Shown one piece after another: positions 52,458 to 60,382 of a stretch of 64,000 nucleotides of DNA. Position numbers and translations under genes: made by a program. The notes under the pieces were generated by a model. It saw only the letters and a list, made by a program, of their open reading frames with translations, was not told the origin of the DNA and searched no databases. This DNA is from SZUA-547 sp963669315 (GTDB lineage Bacteria; Pseudomonadota; Alphaproteobacteria; Rhodobacterales; Rhodobacteraceae). The stretch covers positions 124,001-188,000 of the forward strand of contig OY770021.1 in NCBI GenBank assembly GCA_963669315.1, in the 5' to 3' direction. The first letter of the stretch is position 1. The number at the start of each line of letters is the position of its first letter.

Positions 52458-52481
52458 CGCACAAAAAGCCCATGCTACACC
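52454..52481 (+). promoter_or_regulatory. Probable ilvBN operon promoter
   Basis: TTGACG (52454-52459), 16 bp, then TGC-TACACC (-10 at 52476-52481, with an extended TG). It would start about 45 nt before the leader peptide. The -35 overlaps the miaA stop codon. Confidence 0.5.
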
Positions 52482-52533
52482 TCGGCCGGTCGGCGACGGG
52501 CGTCGATCAGGATCGAATTGAAGTGGGATCGGC

Positions 52534-52587
52534 ATGACCGAACTGCTTGTCGTAGTAGGAAAGCGCGCCGCGCGGCGAACCGGCTGA
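52534..52587 (+). CDS. ilv attenuation leader peptide
   Basis: ATG 52534 opens a 17-codon frame, MTELLVVVGKRAARRTG, ending in TGA (52585-52587). It has five branched-chain codons in a row, Leu-Leu-Val-Val-Val. GGGA lies about 5 bp before the ATG. Stalling of the ribosome on these codons when Leu or Val is scarce would change folding of the RNA ahead of the attenuator hairpin. This is the classic plan of amino-acid operon attenuators, and the operon downstream is acetolactate synthase, the enzyme that makes these amino acids. It is too short to be listed by ordinary gene finders. Confidence 0.82.
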   Translation: MTELLVVVGKRAARRTG

Positions 52588-52611
52588 GGTTCGACGAAGC
52601 GAGCGCGCACG

Positions 52612-52633
52612 GGGGTCCCACGGGGCCCCTTTT
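52612..52633 (+). terminator. ilv attenuator terminator hairpin
   Basis: GGGGTCC (52612-52618) pairs with GGGCCCC (52623-52629), with one G-U, over a CACG loop, and is followed by TTTT. Competing structures are visible. CGAACC (52576-52581) pairs with GGTTCG (52588-52593) across the leader stop codon. GCGCGC (52563-52568) can pair with GCGCGC (52603-52608). GGGGCCC (52622-52628) can pair with GGGCCCC (52641-52647), which would break the terminator. Confidence 0.78.
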
Positions 52634-52741
52634 CATTTCCGGGCCCCTTGCTCAAGAATGCGATAAAGGGGCGCCTGCGACGGTCCAGGACCGGAGGAAC
52701 GACGCGGACAGAGAGTTCCGCAGGAGATGACGGAGCGAGAT

Positions 52742-54508
52742 ATGGCACGCGATAGAGCCGAAGAGATCACGGGCGCGCGCATTGTTATTCAGGCGCTGAA
52801 AGAGCATGGAGTCGATATCGTATTCGGCTATCCGGGCGGCGCCGTTCTTCCGATATATGACGAGCTGTTTCAGGATCAGGGCATCAAGCATATCCTGGTT
52901 CGGCACGAACAGGGCGCGTCCCACGCCGCAGAGGCGTATGCGCGATCTACGGGCAAGCCGGGCGTCTTTCTCGTGACTTCAGGCCCCGGCGCGACCAACG
53001 CGGTCACCGGCCTGACCGACGCGCTGATGGACTCAATCCCGGTCATTTGTCTGTCTGGTCAGGTTCCGACATTCATGATCGGCAACGACGCGTTTCAGGA
53101 GGCTGACACCGTCGGCATCACCCGCCCCTGCACCAAGCACAACTGGCTGGTGAAGGACACGGCGGATCTGGCGGACGTCATCCATCAGGCGTTCCACGTC
53201 GCCACCAATGGCCGGCCCGGCCCTGTGCTGGTCGATATTCCGAAGGACGTTCAATTCGCCACCGCGCCTTACAAGAACGCGGCGCAGGCGAAGACCAGCC
53301 ACTACCAGCCGCGCGTCAAGGGCGATCCGGATTCGATCCAGACCGTCGTCGAGATGATCGAGCAAGCCGAGCGGCCAATTTTCTACACCGGCGGCGGCGT
53401 CATCAACTCCGGCCCCGGCGCCAGCCAGCTGCTGCGCGATCTGGTGAACGGAACCGGCTTTCCCATCACCTCGACGCTGATGGGCCTCGGCGCCTATCCG
53501 GCCTCGGGCGAGAACTGGGTCGGCATGCTGGGAATGCACGGCACCTATGAGGCGAACCTCGCCATGCATGGCTGCGATCTGATGATCTGCGTCGGCGCCC
53601 GGTTCGACGATCGCATCACCGGAGTGACCGACTCGTTCAGTCCCAACTCGCACAAGGTGCATATCGATATCGACCCTTCGTCGATCAACAAGAACATCCA
53701 TGTCGAAATTCCGATCATCGGCGATGTCGGCCATGTGCTGGAGCACATGCTGAAAATCTGGCGCGCGCGCGGCCGCAAGACCCGCTCGGCGGACGTGAAG
53801 AACTGGTGGGCGCAGATCGAAGAGTGGAAGGCGGTCAAGTGCCTCACCTACAAGCCATCTACTGAGACCATCAAGCCGCAATACGCGCTTGAGCGGCTGG
53901 AGGCGCTGACCAAGAACCACGACCGCTATATTTGCACCGAGGTTGGCCAGCATCAGATGTGGGCCGCCCAGTTCATGGGCTTTGAAGAGCCCAATCGCTG
54001 GATGACCTCTGGCGGTCTGGGAACGATGGGCTACGGCGTTCCGGCCTCGATCGGCGCGCAGGCTGCGCATCCGCGTTCGCTGGTGATCAACGTGGCGGGC
54101 GAGGCCAGCTGGATGATGACCATGCAGGAGATGGCGACCGCTGTTCAGTACAAGCTGCCGGTCAAGCAGTTCATCCTGAACAATGAGCGTCTGGGCATGG
54201 TTCGCCAATGGCAGGAACTGCTGCATGGAGAACGCTACAGCCATTCCTATTCCGAAGCGCTGCCGGACTTTGTCAAACTCGCCGAGGCGTTTGGCTGCCA
54301 CGGCATCAAATGCGAGGACCCGGCCAAGCTGGACGACGCGATTCAGGAGATGCTGGACTATGACGGTCCGGTGATCTTCGACTGCCTGGTCGAGCGGCAT
54401 GAGAACTGCTTCCCGATGATCCCGTCGGGCAAGGCGCATAACGAAATGCTGCTGGGCGAGGCCTCCACCAAAGACGCAATCGACAACACAGGGGCGGTGC
54501 TGGTCTGA
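52742..54508 (+). CDS. ilvB: Acetolactate synthase, large subunit
   Basis: This ThDP enzyme joins two pyruvates, or pyruvate and 2-oxobutyrate, at the start of Val, Leu and Ile synthesis. The protein (588 residues) has GYPGGAVLPIYDEL with the catalytic Glu later in HEQGASHAAEAYAR, GPGATN, FAD-binding GLGAYPASGENWVGMLGMHG and the ThDP motif beginning GEASWMM. The start ATG 52742 is 6 bp after GGAG; ATG 52727 abuts a GGAG. It is downstream of the leader-peptide attenuator and 1 bp from ilvN. Confidence 0.95.
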   Translation: MARDRAEEITGARIVIQALKEHGVDIVFGYPGGAVLPIYDELFQDQGIKHILVRHEQGASHAAEAYARSTGKPGVFLVTSGPGATNAVTGLTDALMDSIPVICLSGQVPTFMIGNDAFQEADTVGITRPCTKHNWLVKDTADLADVIHQAFHVATNGRPGPVLVDIPKDVQFATAPYKNAAQAKTSHYQPRVKGDPDSIQTVVEMIEQAERPIFYTGGGVINSGPGASQLLRDLVNGTGFPITSTLMGLGAYPASGENWVGMLGMHGTYEANLAMHGCDLMICVGARFDDRITGVTDSFSPNSHKVHIDIDPSSINKNIHVEIPIIGDVGHVLEHMLKIWRARGRKTRSADVKNWWAQIEEWKAVKCLTYKPSTETIKPQYALERLEALTKNHDRYICTEVGQHQMWAAQFMGFEEPNRWMTSGGLGTMGYGVPASIGAQAAHPRSLVINVAGEASWMMTMQEMATAVQYKLPVKQFILNNERLGMVRQWQELLHGERYSHSYSEALPDFVKLAEAFGCHGIKCEDPAKLDDAIQEMLDYDGPVIFDCLVERHENCFPMIPSGKAHNEMLLGEASTKDAIDNTGAVLV

Positions 54509-55083
54509 TGAACGCTCTACACCTTAAAAAAGGCGCAACCAAACATTCGGCTTATCAGCTTCGTCCGGAGTTCAGGGACGAGAATGAGCGCCGCGTCCTC
54601 GCGGTGATCGTTGACAACGAAGCGGGCGTGCTTGCGCGGGTCATCGGCCTGTTCTCCGGCCGCGGCTACAACATCGAGAGCCTGACGGTGGCGGAGGTGA
54701 ATCATCGCCGCCACTATTCCCGCATCACCATCGTCACCACCGGCACGCCGATGGTTCTGGAGCAGATCAAGTCGCAGCTCGGGCGGCTGGTTCCGGTCCA
54801 CGACGTACATGACCTGACCACGGAAAGCCCGCATGTTGAACGCGAGCTGGCGCTGGTGAAAGTGGTCTGCACCGACGAAAAGCGGCTGGAAGCCCTGCGC
54901 ATGTGCGATGTGTTTCGCGCTAGGGTGGTGGACACGACGCTTGAGAGCTTCGTGTTCGAGCTGACCGGCACGCCGGACAAGATCGACGCCTTTGTCGATC
55001 TTATGAAGCCGCTCGGCCTGAAGGATCTCGCCCGTACAGGCGTGGCCGCGATCAGCCGCGGCTCGGAGGGGCCTGAGGACTGA
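54508..55083 (+). CDS. ilvN: Acetolactate synthase, small regulatory subunit
   Basis: The 191-residue protein has the N-terminal ACT domain (NEAGVLARVIGLFSGRGYNI, then ESLTVAEVNH) that binds valine for feedback inhibition. A C-terminal ACT-like domain (ELALVKVVCTDEKRLEALRM) follows. Its ATG overlaps the ilvB stop by one base. It activates IlvB and gives it valine sensitivity. It could equally be called ilvH. The convergent Lrp gene starts 21 bp after its stop. Confidence 0.93.
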   Translation: MNALHLKKGATKHSAYQLRPEFRDENERRVLAVIVDNEAGVLARVIGLFSGRGYNIESLTVAEVNHRRHYSRITIVTTGTPMVLEQIKSQLGRLVPVHDVHDLTTESPHVERELALVKVVCTDEKRLEALRMCDVFRARVVDTTLESFVFELTGTPDKIDAFVDLMKPLGLKDLARTGVAAISRGSEGPED

Positions 55084-55104
55084 TCAAAGGTGTGGCTGGC
55101 GGGA

Positions 55105-55563
55105 CTACAGCAACCCACCGGCCTCGACCTCTGACAGCAGGACGTTCGATTCCACCTCTCCGACGCCGGGAAGAGTCATGATGCGGCGTCGCAGGATACG
55201 CTCAAAATCCGCCAGATCGCGGGCGACGACGCGCAGGCGATAGTCATATATCCCAAGCACATGCTGGACGAGTTGCACTTCCGGGATCGCGGTCACTGCG
55301 CGCTCGAACTCAGCCAGATCCAGCCGCCCCTTGCCCGACAGTTTGACGCCCAGAAACACGACCACCTCGTAGCCGAGCTTCATCCGGTCCAGCACAACAT
55401 GGCGCGCGCGGATTACTCCGGCGTCCTCAAGTTTCCGAACCCGGCGCCAGGCGGTGGGCTGGGTCACGCCCAGCCGGTCGGCCAAATCCCGCGCGCTGAG
55501 GCCGCCATCTTCGACCAGAGCCGCAAGGATCGCCCGGTCCATCTCATCGATCTCGACCGCCAT
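55105..55563 (-). CDS. Lrp/AsnC family regulator, second of a tandem pair
   Basis: The 152-residue protein has the AsnC helix-turn-helix (ARDLADRLGVTQPTAWRRVR) and a C-terminal RAM/AsnC ligand domain (GKGRLDLAEFERAVTAIPEV). The HTH shares the TPxAWRRVRKLE pattern with its upstream neighbour. It overlaps that gene by one base and is presumably co-transcribed. Such proteins bind amino acids and control their metabolism. Its location between ilvBN and ilvC suggests branched-chain amino acid control. Confidence 0.9.
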   Translation of the reverse strand: MAVEIDEMDRAILAALVEDGGLSARDLADRLGVTQPTAWRRVRKLEDAGVIRARHVVLDRMKLGYEVVVFLGVKLSGKGRLDLAEFERAVTAIPEVQLVQHVLGIYDYRLRVVARDLADFERILRRRIMTLPGVGEVESNVLLSEVEAGGLL

Positions 55564-56024
55564 CAGACCGGCAGCCTGTCGGTGTTCTTGCGCTCTGACA
55601 CCAGAAGCAGGCTTTCGATGTCGGCGATATGCGGCAGCCCTAGGATACGGTCGCGATAGAGCTGCTGGTAGTGGGCCAGATCGCGGGCCAGCACGTCCAT
55701 GCGCACATCCACGCGACCCAGCAAGCTGTGAATGCGCTGGATTTCCGGCACTTTGCGGGCCGCGGCGAGAAATTCGTCGAATGCGTTGCGATTGGTCTTG
55801 TCCAGCGTGACGCGCAGAAACACGGTCACTTCGTATCCCAGCTTGCTCCAGTCGATCTCGACCGTGCGACCCGCAATAACACCGGAACGCTCCATCCGCT
55901 CAATCCGGCGCCAGCACGGGGATGTGGAAAGGCCCGCACGCTCGGCGATCTCGGCCGTGGTCAGCGAGCCGTCCTCCTGCAGCGCACGAAGAATGCGCCT
56001 GTCGGTATCATCGAGGTCATGCAT
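55563..56024 (-). CDS. Lrp/AsnC family regulator, first of a tandem pair
   Basis: The 153-residue protein has the AsnC HTH (AEIAERAGLSTSPCWRRIER) and the AsnC/RAM domain (TNRNAFDEFLAAARKVPEIQ, then HSLLGRVDVRMDVLARDL). It is the promoter-proximal member of the pair. It faces ilvC across a 130-bp AT-rich gap, the usual arrangement for a local regulator. The two Lrp proteins share about one third of their residues by eye and may form mixed octamers. Confidence 0.9.
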   Translation of the reverse strand: MHDLDDTDRRILRALQEDGSLTTAEIAERAGLSTSPCWRRIERMERSGVIAGRTVEIDWSKLGYEVTVFLRVTLDKTNRNAFDEFLAAARKVPEIQRIHSLLGRVDVRMDVLARDLAHYQQLYRDRILGLPHIADIESLLLVSERKNTDRLPV

Positions 56025-56154
56025 ATATTTTTCGTATCAATGATTTTTTCCGAATGCAATTTTCGCACAAGCACCATATCTCGGAAAATTAGAAATCGAA
56101 ATTGGCGCTCGGCGCCTATGATCCCCTCATCTGACATTTGAAAGGACCAAGACT
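56025..56154. promoter_or_regulatory. Divergent regulatory region between lrp pair and ilvC
   Basis: The 130 bp are strikingly AT-rich against a GC-rich genome. TTTTCCGA (56046-56053) and TCGGAAAA (56081-56088) form an inverted repeat, and further TTTTCG-type runs occur, resembling Lrp-family sites. TATGAT (56117-56122) is a good -10 for ilvC with no matching -35, as expected for an activator-dependent promoter. GAAAGGA lies about 10 bp before the ilvC ATG. Confidence 0.55.
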
Positions 56155-57177
56155 ATGCGCGTCTATTACGATCGCGACTGCGACATCAATCTGATCAAGG
56201 ACAAGAACGTGGCCGTGGTCGGCTATGGCTCTCAGGGCCACGCCCATGCGCTGAACATGCGAGACAGCGGCGTGACCAACGTGACCGCTGCGCTGCGCCC
56301 CGGCTCCCCCTCAGCCGCGAAAGCGGAAGCCGAGGGCCTGAAGGTCATGGGCATCGCCGAGGCCGCCGCCTGGGCCGACGTCGTCATGATGACCATGCCG
56401 GATGAGTTGCAGGCCGAGACCTACTACGCCCATATCCACGACAACCTGCGCGAAGGCGCGGCGATCGCCTTCGCCCACGGACTGAACATCCACTTCAACC
56501 TGATCGAGGCCAAGGAAGGCGTCGACGTGATCATGATGGCGCCGAAAGGCCCCGGCCACACCGTGCGCGGCGAATTCACCAAGGGCGGCGGCGTGCCCTG
56601 CCTTGTGGCGGTGCATCAGAACGCGACCGGCCGCGCGCTAGAGCTTGGCCTCTCCTACTGCTCGGCCATCGGCGGCGGGCGTTCGGGCGTCATCGAGACC
56701 ACCTTCAAGGAGGAGTGCGAGACCGACCTCTTCGGCGAGCAGGCGGTTCTGTGCGGCGGCCTGGTGGAGTTGATCCGCTGCGGCTTCGAGACTCTGGTCG
56801 AGGCGGGCTATGCGCCCGAGATGGCCTATTTCGAGTGTCTGCATGAGGTGAAGCTGATCGTCGACCTGATCTATGAGGGCGGCATCGCGAACATGAACTA
56901 CTCGATTTCGAACACCGCCGAGTATGGCGAGTACGTCTCCGGCCCGCGCGTCGTGCCCTACGAGAAGACCAAGGCCGAAATGAAGGCGGTCCTCGAAGAC
57001 ATCCAGCAGGGCCGCTTCGTCCGCGACTGGATGTTGGAGTGCAAATCGGGTCAGGCCAGCTTCAAGGCCACCCGCCGCAACAACGACGCCCACCAGATCG
57101 AGGAAATCGGCGAGAAGCTGCGCGGCATGATGCCGTGGATCACCGCCGGCAAGATGGTCGACAAGTCGAAAAACTAA
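56155..57177 (+). CDS. ilvC: Ketol-acid reductoisomerase (class I)
   Basis: IlvC isomerises and reduces acetohydroxy acids in Val, Leu and Ile synthesis. The 340-residue length is class I. The N-terminal Rossmann motif VAVVGYGSQGHAHALNMRDS binds NADPH. The C-terminal knotted domain has the metal-binding stretch KEECETDLFGEQAVLCGGLV and FECLHEVKLIVDLIYEGGIA. A long hairpin follows. ilvC is separated from ilvBN by the two Lrp genes rather than fused in one operon. Confidence 0.96.
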   Translation: MRVYYDRDCDINLIKDKNVAVVGYGSQGHAHALNMRDSGVTNVTAALRPGSPSAAKAEAEGLKVMGIAEAAAWADVVMMTMPDELQAETYYAHIHDNLREGAAIAFAHGLNIHFNLIEAKEGVDVIMMAPKGPGHTVRGEFTKGGGVPCLVAVHQNATGRALELGLSYCSAIGGGRSGVIETTFKEECETDLFGEQAVLCGGLVELIRCGFETLVEAGYAPEMAYFECLHEVKLIVDLIYEGGIANMNYSISNTAEYGEYVSGPRVVPYEKTKAEMKAVLEDIQQGRFVRDWMLECKSGQASFKATRRNNDAHQIEEIGEKLRGMMPWITAGKMVDKSKN

Positions 57178-57234
57178 CGACCCCAGCCTGTTAGGCTGAC
57201 TTTCTAAACCGCCTAAACCAGCTAGATAGCTTCT

Positions 57235-57257
57235 GGGCCGGACCCTGCGTCCGGCCC
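57235..57257 (+). terminator. Hairpin after ilvC
   Basis: GGGCCGGAC and GTCCGGCCC form a perfect 9-bp stem with a CCTGC loop. A smaller CAGCC...GGCTG hairpin lies at about 57184-57198. The long stem is not followed by a strong T tract, so termination may be partly Rho-dependent. Confidence 0.55.
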
Positions 57258-57348
57258 TCGTCTATTCCGGCTCAAAAAGGCGCACAGGTTTCCTGAAAGC
57301 CCTCGGGCCAGCCTTTAAAAAACCCAATTGCGTGATACCTTCCGGCCC

Positions 57349-57987
57349 ATGTTCAAAGTCATCTTATATTCGCTTTGGCGCCCCACGCGCCTGTGCCTGA
57401 TCCTTGCGATCGCCCTGCCCGCCGCGAGCGGCGCGCTACATTTCGCTGGCTCCGCCGCAGCCCGGGACGTGAATGCGCGTGTGGAAGAAGACATTCGGCG
57501 GACGCGGCTGGAGATGCGTGGCAGCGACGGTCAGGTGTTTCGCCCTCGCAGCTTTCTGTTCGCCGCGCCGGACGGCGCCAGCCGCGTCGCGGCCCCGCGG
57601 AACTTTTCCGTTGATGAAGCCAGCAGGCTGCCGGCGGCCCGACTTCCCTTGATTGGAGGCATATTCCGGCAGGAGTTTCTCCCCCCTCCCAACGTCCGCG
57701 GCGCCCCGGTTTACGCGATCGGCGACGAAATGGCCGTTGATCTGGGCGCTCTTGCCCCGGCGGACCTGGAGATCGCCAAAGGCGCCGCGCTGACACGGCA
57801 AATTTATATCATTTCCCGAACGCGTCAGACCGTGGTTTCGATCAGGCCGATATTCAATCTCAACCGGATAGAGTCGGCGTCCATCCCAAACTTTGGTAAC
57901 CAGCAAATCGGCGAAGCATTCGTGAATGGTCAGGCGCTGATCATCGTGCCGCTTGAGCGCAATTTCTTTGGAACCCGTCTCTGGTGA
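57349..57987 (+). CDS. Membrane-anchored or secreted protein of unknown function
   Basis: The 212-residue protein opens with a hydrophobic segment (about 12-30, LCLILAIALPAASGAL), either a signal peptide or a single anchor, followed by a mixed-charge domain. No Cys pair, repeat, lipobox or recognised motif is present. ATG 57349 is likely; a GTG at 57328 is possible, and ribosome sites are weak for both. It ends 142 bp before secG. I do not recognise a family, and the neighbours (ilvC, secG) give no clear role. Confidence 0.55.
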   Translation: MFKVILYSLWRPTRLCLILAIALPAASGALHFAGSAAARDVNARVEEDIRRTRLEMRGSDGQVFRPRSFLFAAPDGASRVAAPRNFSVDEASRLPAARLPLIGGIFRQEFLPPPNVRGAPVYAIGDEMAVDLGALAPADLEIAKGAALTRQIYIISRTRQTVVSIRPIFNLNRIESASIPNFGNQQIGEAFVNGQALIIVPLERNFFGTRLW

Positions 57988-58129
57988 CGACCAGACCGGA
58001 CTTTGCTGCTTTTACCCTCGACGCGACGGCCCCCTTGGGTTAGAACGCGCCGCGTTCGGGATAACGTCGATATGGAGACCCCATATCAGGGCGTTGTCTT
58101 CTCGGACTGCGGTCAACCAGGCTGGCGAC

Positions 58130-58513
58130 ATGGAAAACATAATTCTTCTGGTCCACCTCATTATCGCGATCTTCCTGATCGGCGTCGTTCTGCTGCAGCG
58201 TTCCGACGGCGGCGCGCTTGGCATCGGCGGCGGAGGCGGCGGTCTGAGCACCGGGCGTCCGCCTGCGACCCCGCTTCAGAAGGTCACCTGGACCCTGGCC
58301 GCGGCCTTTATCGCCACCAGCCTGGTGTTGACCGCCATCGCCACCCGGATGAACGGAGGAGATTCGGTGATCGACGGCGCAGCCCCGATTGCGGCGAGCG
58401 GCGAAGCGCCTGTCACCGCGCCGGACGGCGGATCGCTGCTGCCGCCATCCCTAGGCGATGGTCCACTGACGCCGCCCACAGACGGACCCGTCGCGCCGCC
58501 TCCGGCCCAGTAG
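58130..58513 (+). CDS. secG: Preprotein translocase subunit SecG
   Basis: SecG is the small third subunit of SecYEG. The 127-residue protein has two membrane helices (ENIILLVHLIIAIFLIGVVL and KVTWTLAAAFIATSLVLTAI) around the conserved loop LLQRSDGGALGIGGGGGG. A C-terminal Pro/Gly/Asp-rich tail follows, as in alphaproteobacteria. ATG 58130 starts just before helix one; the upstream in-frame extension to 57953 is not credible. secG is often next to pyrG, but here three glycan genes lie between them. Confidence 0.92.
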   Translation: MENIILLVHLIIAIFLIGVVLLQRSDGGALGIGGGGGGLSTGRPPATPLQKVTWTLAAAFIATSLVLTAIATRMNGGDSVIDGAAPIAASGEAPVTAPDGGSLLPPSLGDGPLTPPTDGPVAPPPAQ

Positions 58514-58549
58514 GGCGCGCGCCGCCTTTGTGTTAACAAGTCCACGAAG

Positions 58550-60280
58550 ATGGCGGGAATTCTTGACAGATTAGAGGCCGCGTTCTCTGCGCTGGCCGAC
58601 TGGGCTTCGCGCGGCTCTTTACGCCGTGGTGCGCTTCTGGTCGCGCTCTGCCTGATCGTTTTCGCACCCGGCATCTCCACGTTGCCGGTCACCGACCGCG
58701 ACGAGGCCCGCTTCGTTCAGGCCACGAAGCAGATGGTCGAGACGGGCGACCTGATCGACATTCGTTTTCAGGATCAGCCCCGCTGGAAAAAGCCGGTGGG
58801 CATCTATTGGCTGCAGTCCGCCACGATCAGCATGTTCGGGGGCGTTGAGGCGCCGATCTGGGCGTACCGGTTGGTCTCTCTGCTAGGCGCGATCGCCGCC
58901 GTATTGGCGACAAGCTGGGCGCTGACGCCCTTAATCGGGGCGAGAGCGGCACTTGTGGCGGCTGCATTGCTGGCGACCACGCCTTTGCTCGCCACCGAAG
59001 CGAATATCGCCAAGACGGACGCCACGCTGCTGGCCTTCGTGGTCATCGCCCAAGGCGCGCTGGCCCGACTCTGGATTGCGGACGGGCGCGGGCGCACTCG
59101 CGACGCTGCGATCTTCTGGATCGCTATGGCCGCGGGCGTCCTGATTAAGGGGCCCATCGTTCCCATGGTCAGCATCGCGACGATCGTCTGGCTCTGCCTG
59201 TGGCGGAAAGAGGCGCGCTGGCTGGGGCGGCTTCGGCCATTGTGGGGACTGCCCTTGCTGATCCTGCTGGTCGCGCCGTGGCTGGTCGCGATCTGGATCG
59301 TCAGCGACGGCGCATTCTTCGCCGAAGCCGTGGGCAAGGATCTTATCGGCAAGGTTCAAAGCGGGCAGGAAAGCCACGGCGCGCCGCCCGGATACTATTT
59401 CGGGACATTCTGGGGAACGTTCTGGCCCTGGGCCCCGTTGATGCTGTTCGCAGCGCCATTGGCCTGGTCCCGGCGCGCCGACCCCGGAACGCTGTTCCTT
59501 CTGGGCTGGATCATCCCGGTCTGGATCATCATCGAGTTGGTGCCGACCAAGCTTCCGCATTATGTGCTGCCGGTTTATCCCGCGACCGCCGGATTGGCCG
59601 CCTTCGCCGTGCTGGGCGGCTGCGCAGAGGCGGTTCGCCGCAGTGAGAAACTCCATCTTGTCGCGTTGGGGCTATACGCCCTGCCGGTGGCGGCCCTCGG
59701 ACTTGCCGGAATTTTCGGCCCCCTCATCATTGAAGGGCGCGTCTCGCCCGGCGGCGCAATCCTGGGCCTGATTGGACTGGGACTCAGCGCTTTGGCGATC
59801 CGCGCATATGCGGACAAGCGGGTCGAGGCCGCCGCTGCGCCCGCAATGCTGTCCGCCGCCGTCCTGATCTCAGCCGCTTTTCAGTTCGTCCTGCCCTCGC
59901 TGGAGACCGCGTTTCCCAGCCCGCGGCTAGTCGCCGAATCAGAGCGCGCCCTCGAATGCACGGACCAACCGCTGGGATCGGCCGACTACAGCGAACCCAG
60001 CCTCGTGTTCCTCGCAGGCACAAACACCAAGCTGCTACGTTGGGAGGACGCGCCGGACTGGATGGCGGATGGCGATGGCCGCTTTGTCTGGATGTCGGAC
60101 CGCCGCCGCAAGAAATTCGACAAACGGGCCGCCAAGTTGGATTTCGAGGTGCGCGAGATCGCCGAGGTTTCCGGCTTCAACTACAATCGCGGCAAGGCGA
60201 TGACCTGGCGACTATTGATCCGCGCCGACGATCCGGTGCTGGATGAATGCGAAGCGCTCGCGCCAAGCGCCGGGAACTAG
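58550..60280 (+). CDS. GT39/ArnT-like lipid-linked glycosyltransferase
   Basis: The 576-residue integral membrane protein has about 10-12 helices. The first periplasmic loop carries VTDRDEARFVQATKQMVETG, the Asp-Glu-containing motif of GT-C enzymes such as ArnT, followed by WKKPVGIYWLQS. The family moves a sugar from undecaprenyl phosphate to lipid A or another periplasmic acceptor. A C-terminal soluble part of about 120 residues follows. It leads the set with a GT2 synthase and a LAB_N protein, which could supply and flip its donor. The sugar and acceptor are unknown. Confidence 0.85.
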   Translation: MAGILDRLEAAFSALADWASRGSLRRGALLVALCLIVFAPGISTLPVTDRDEARFVQATKQMVETGDLIDIRFQDQPRWKKPVGIYWLQSATISMFGGVEAPIWAYRLVSLLGAIAAVLATSWALTPLIGARAALVAAALLATTPLLATEANIAKTDATLLAFVVIAQGALARLWIADGRGRTRDAAIFWIAMAAGVLIKGPIVPMVSIATIVWLCLWRKEARWLGRLRPLWGLPLLILLVAPWLVAIWIVSDGAFFAEAVGKDLIGKVQSGQESHGAPPGYYFGTFWGTFWPWAPLMLFAAPLAWSRRADPGTLFLLGWIIPVWIIIELVPTKLPHYVLPVYPATAGLAAFAVLGGCAEAVRRSEKLHLVALGLYALPVAALGLAGIFGPLIIEGRVSPGGAILGLIGLGLSALAIRAYADKRVEAAAAPAMLSAAVLISAAFQFVLPSLETAFPSPRLVAESERALECTDQPLGSADYSEPSLVFLAGTNTKLLRWEDAPDWMADGDGRFVWMSDRRRKKFDKRAAKLDFEVREIAEVSGFNYNRGKAMTWRLLIRADDPVLDECEALAPSAGN

Positions 60281-60382
60281 AGACTTGCGCCAGATTGCGG
60301 CGTCTCAACTGTTCACCAAGCCGCGCCCGGACGTTATGGTTCTTTCGAACGCGCAACCATTTGAGTGGGTGACACTTCCCAG

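Noticed and set aside
52622..52647. GGGGCCC...GGGCCCC as a second terminator of the ilv leader
   Set aside because: It lacks a T tract and fits better as a structure that competes with the attenuator, so it is treated as part of that element.
53033..54439. A 468-codon open frame on the minus strand inside ilvB
   Set aside because: It is antisense to a clear acetolactate synthase, lacks a recognised domain and ribosome site, and arises from the high GC content and codon bias of the real gene.
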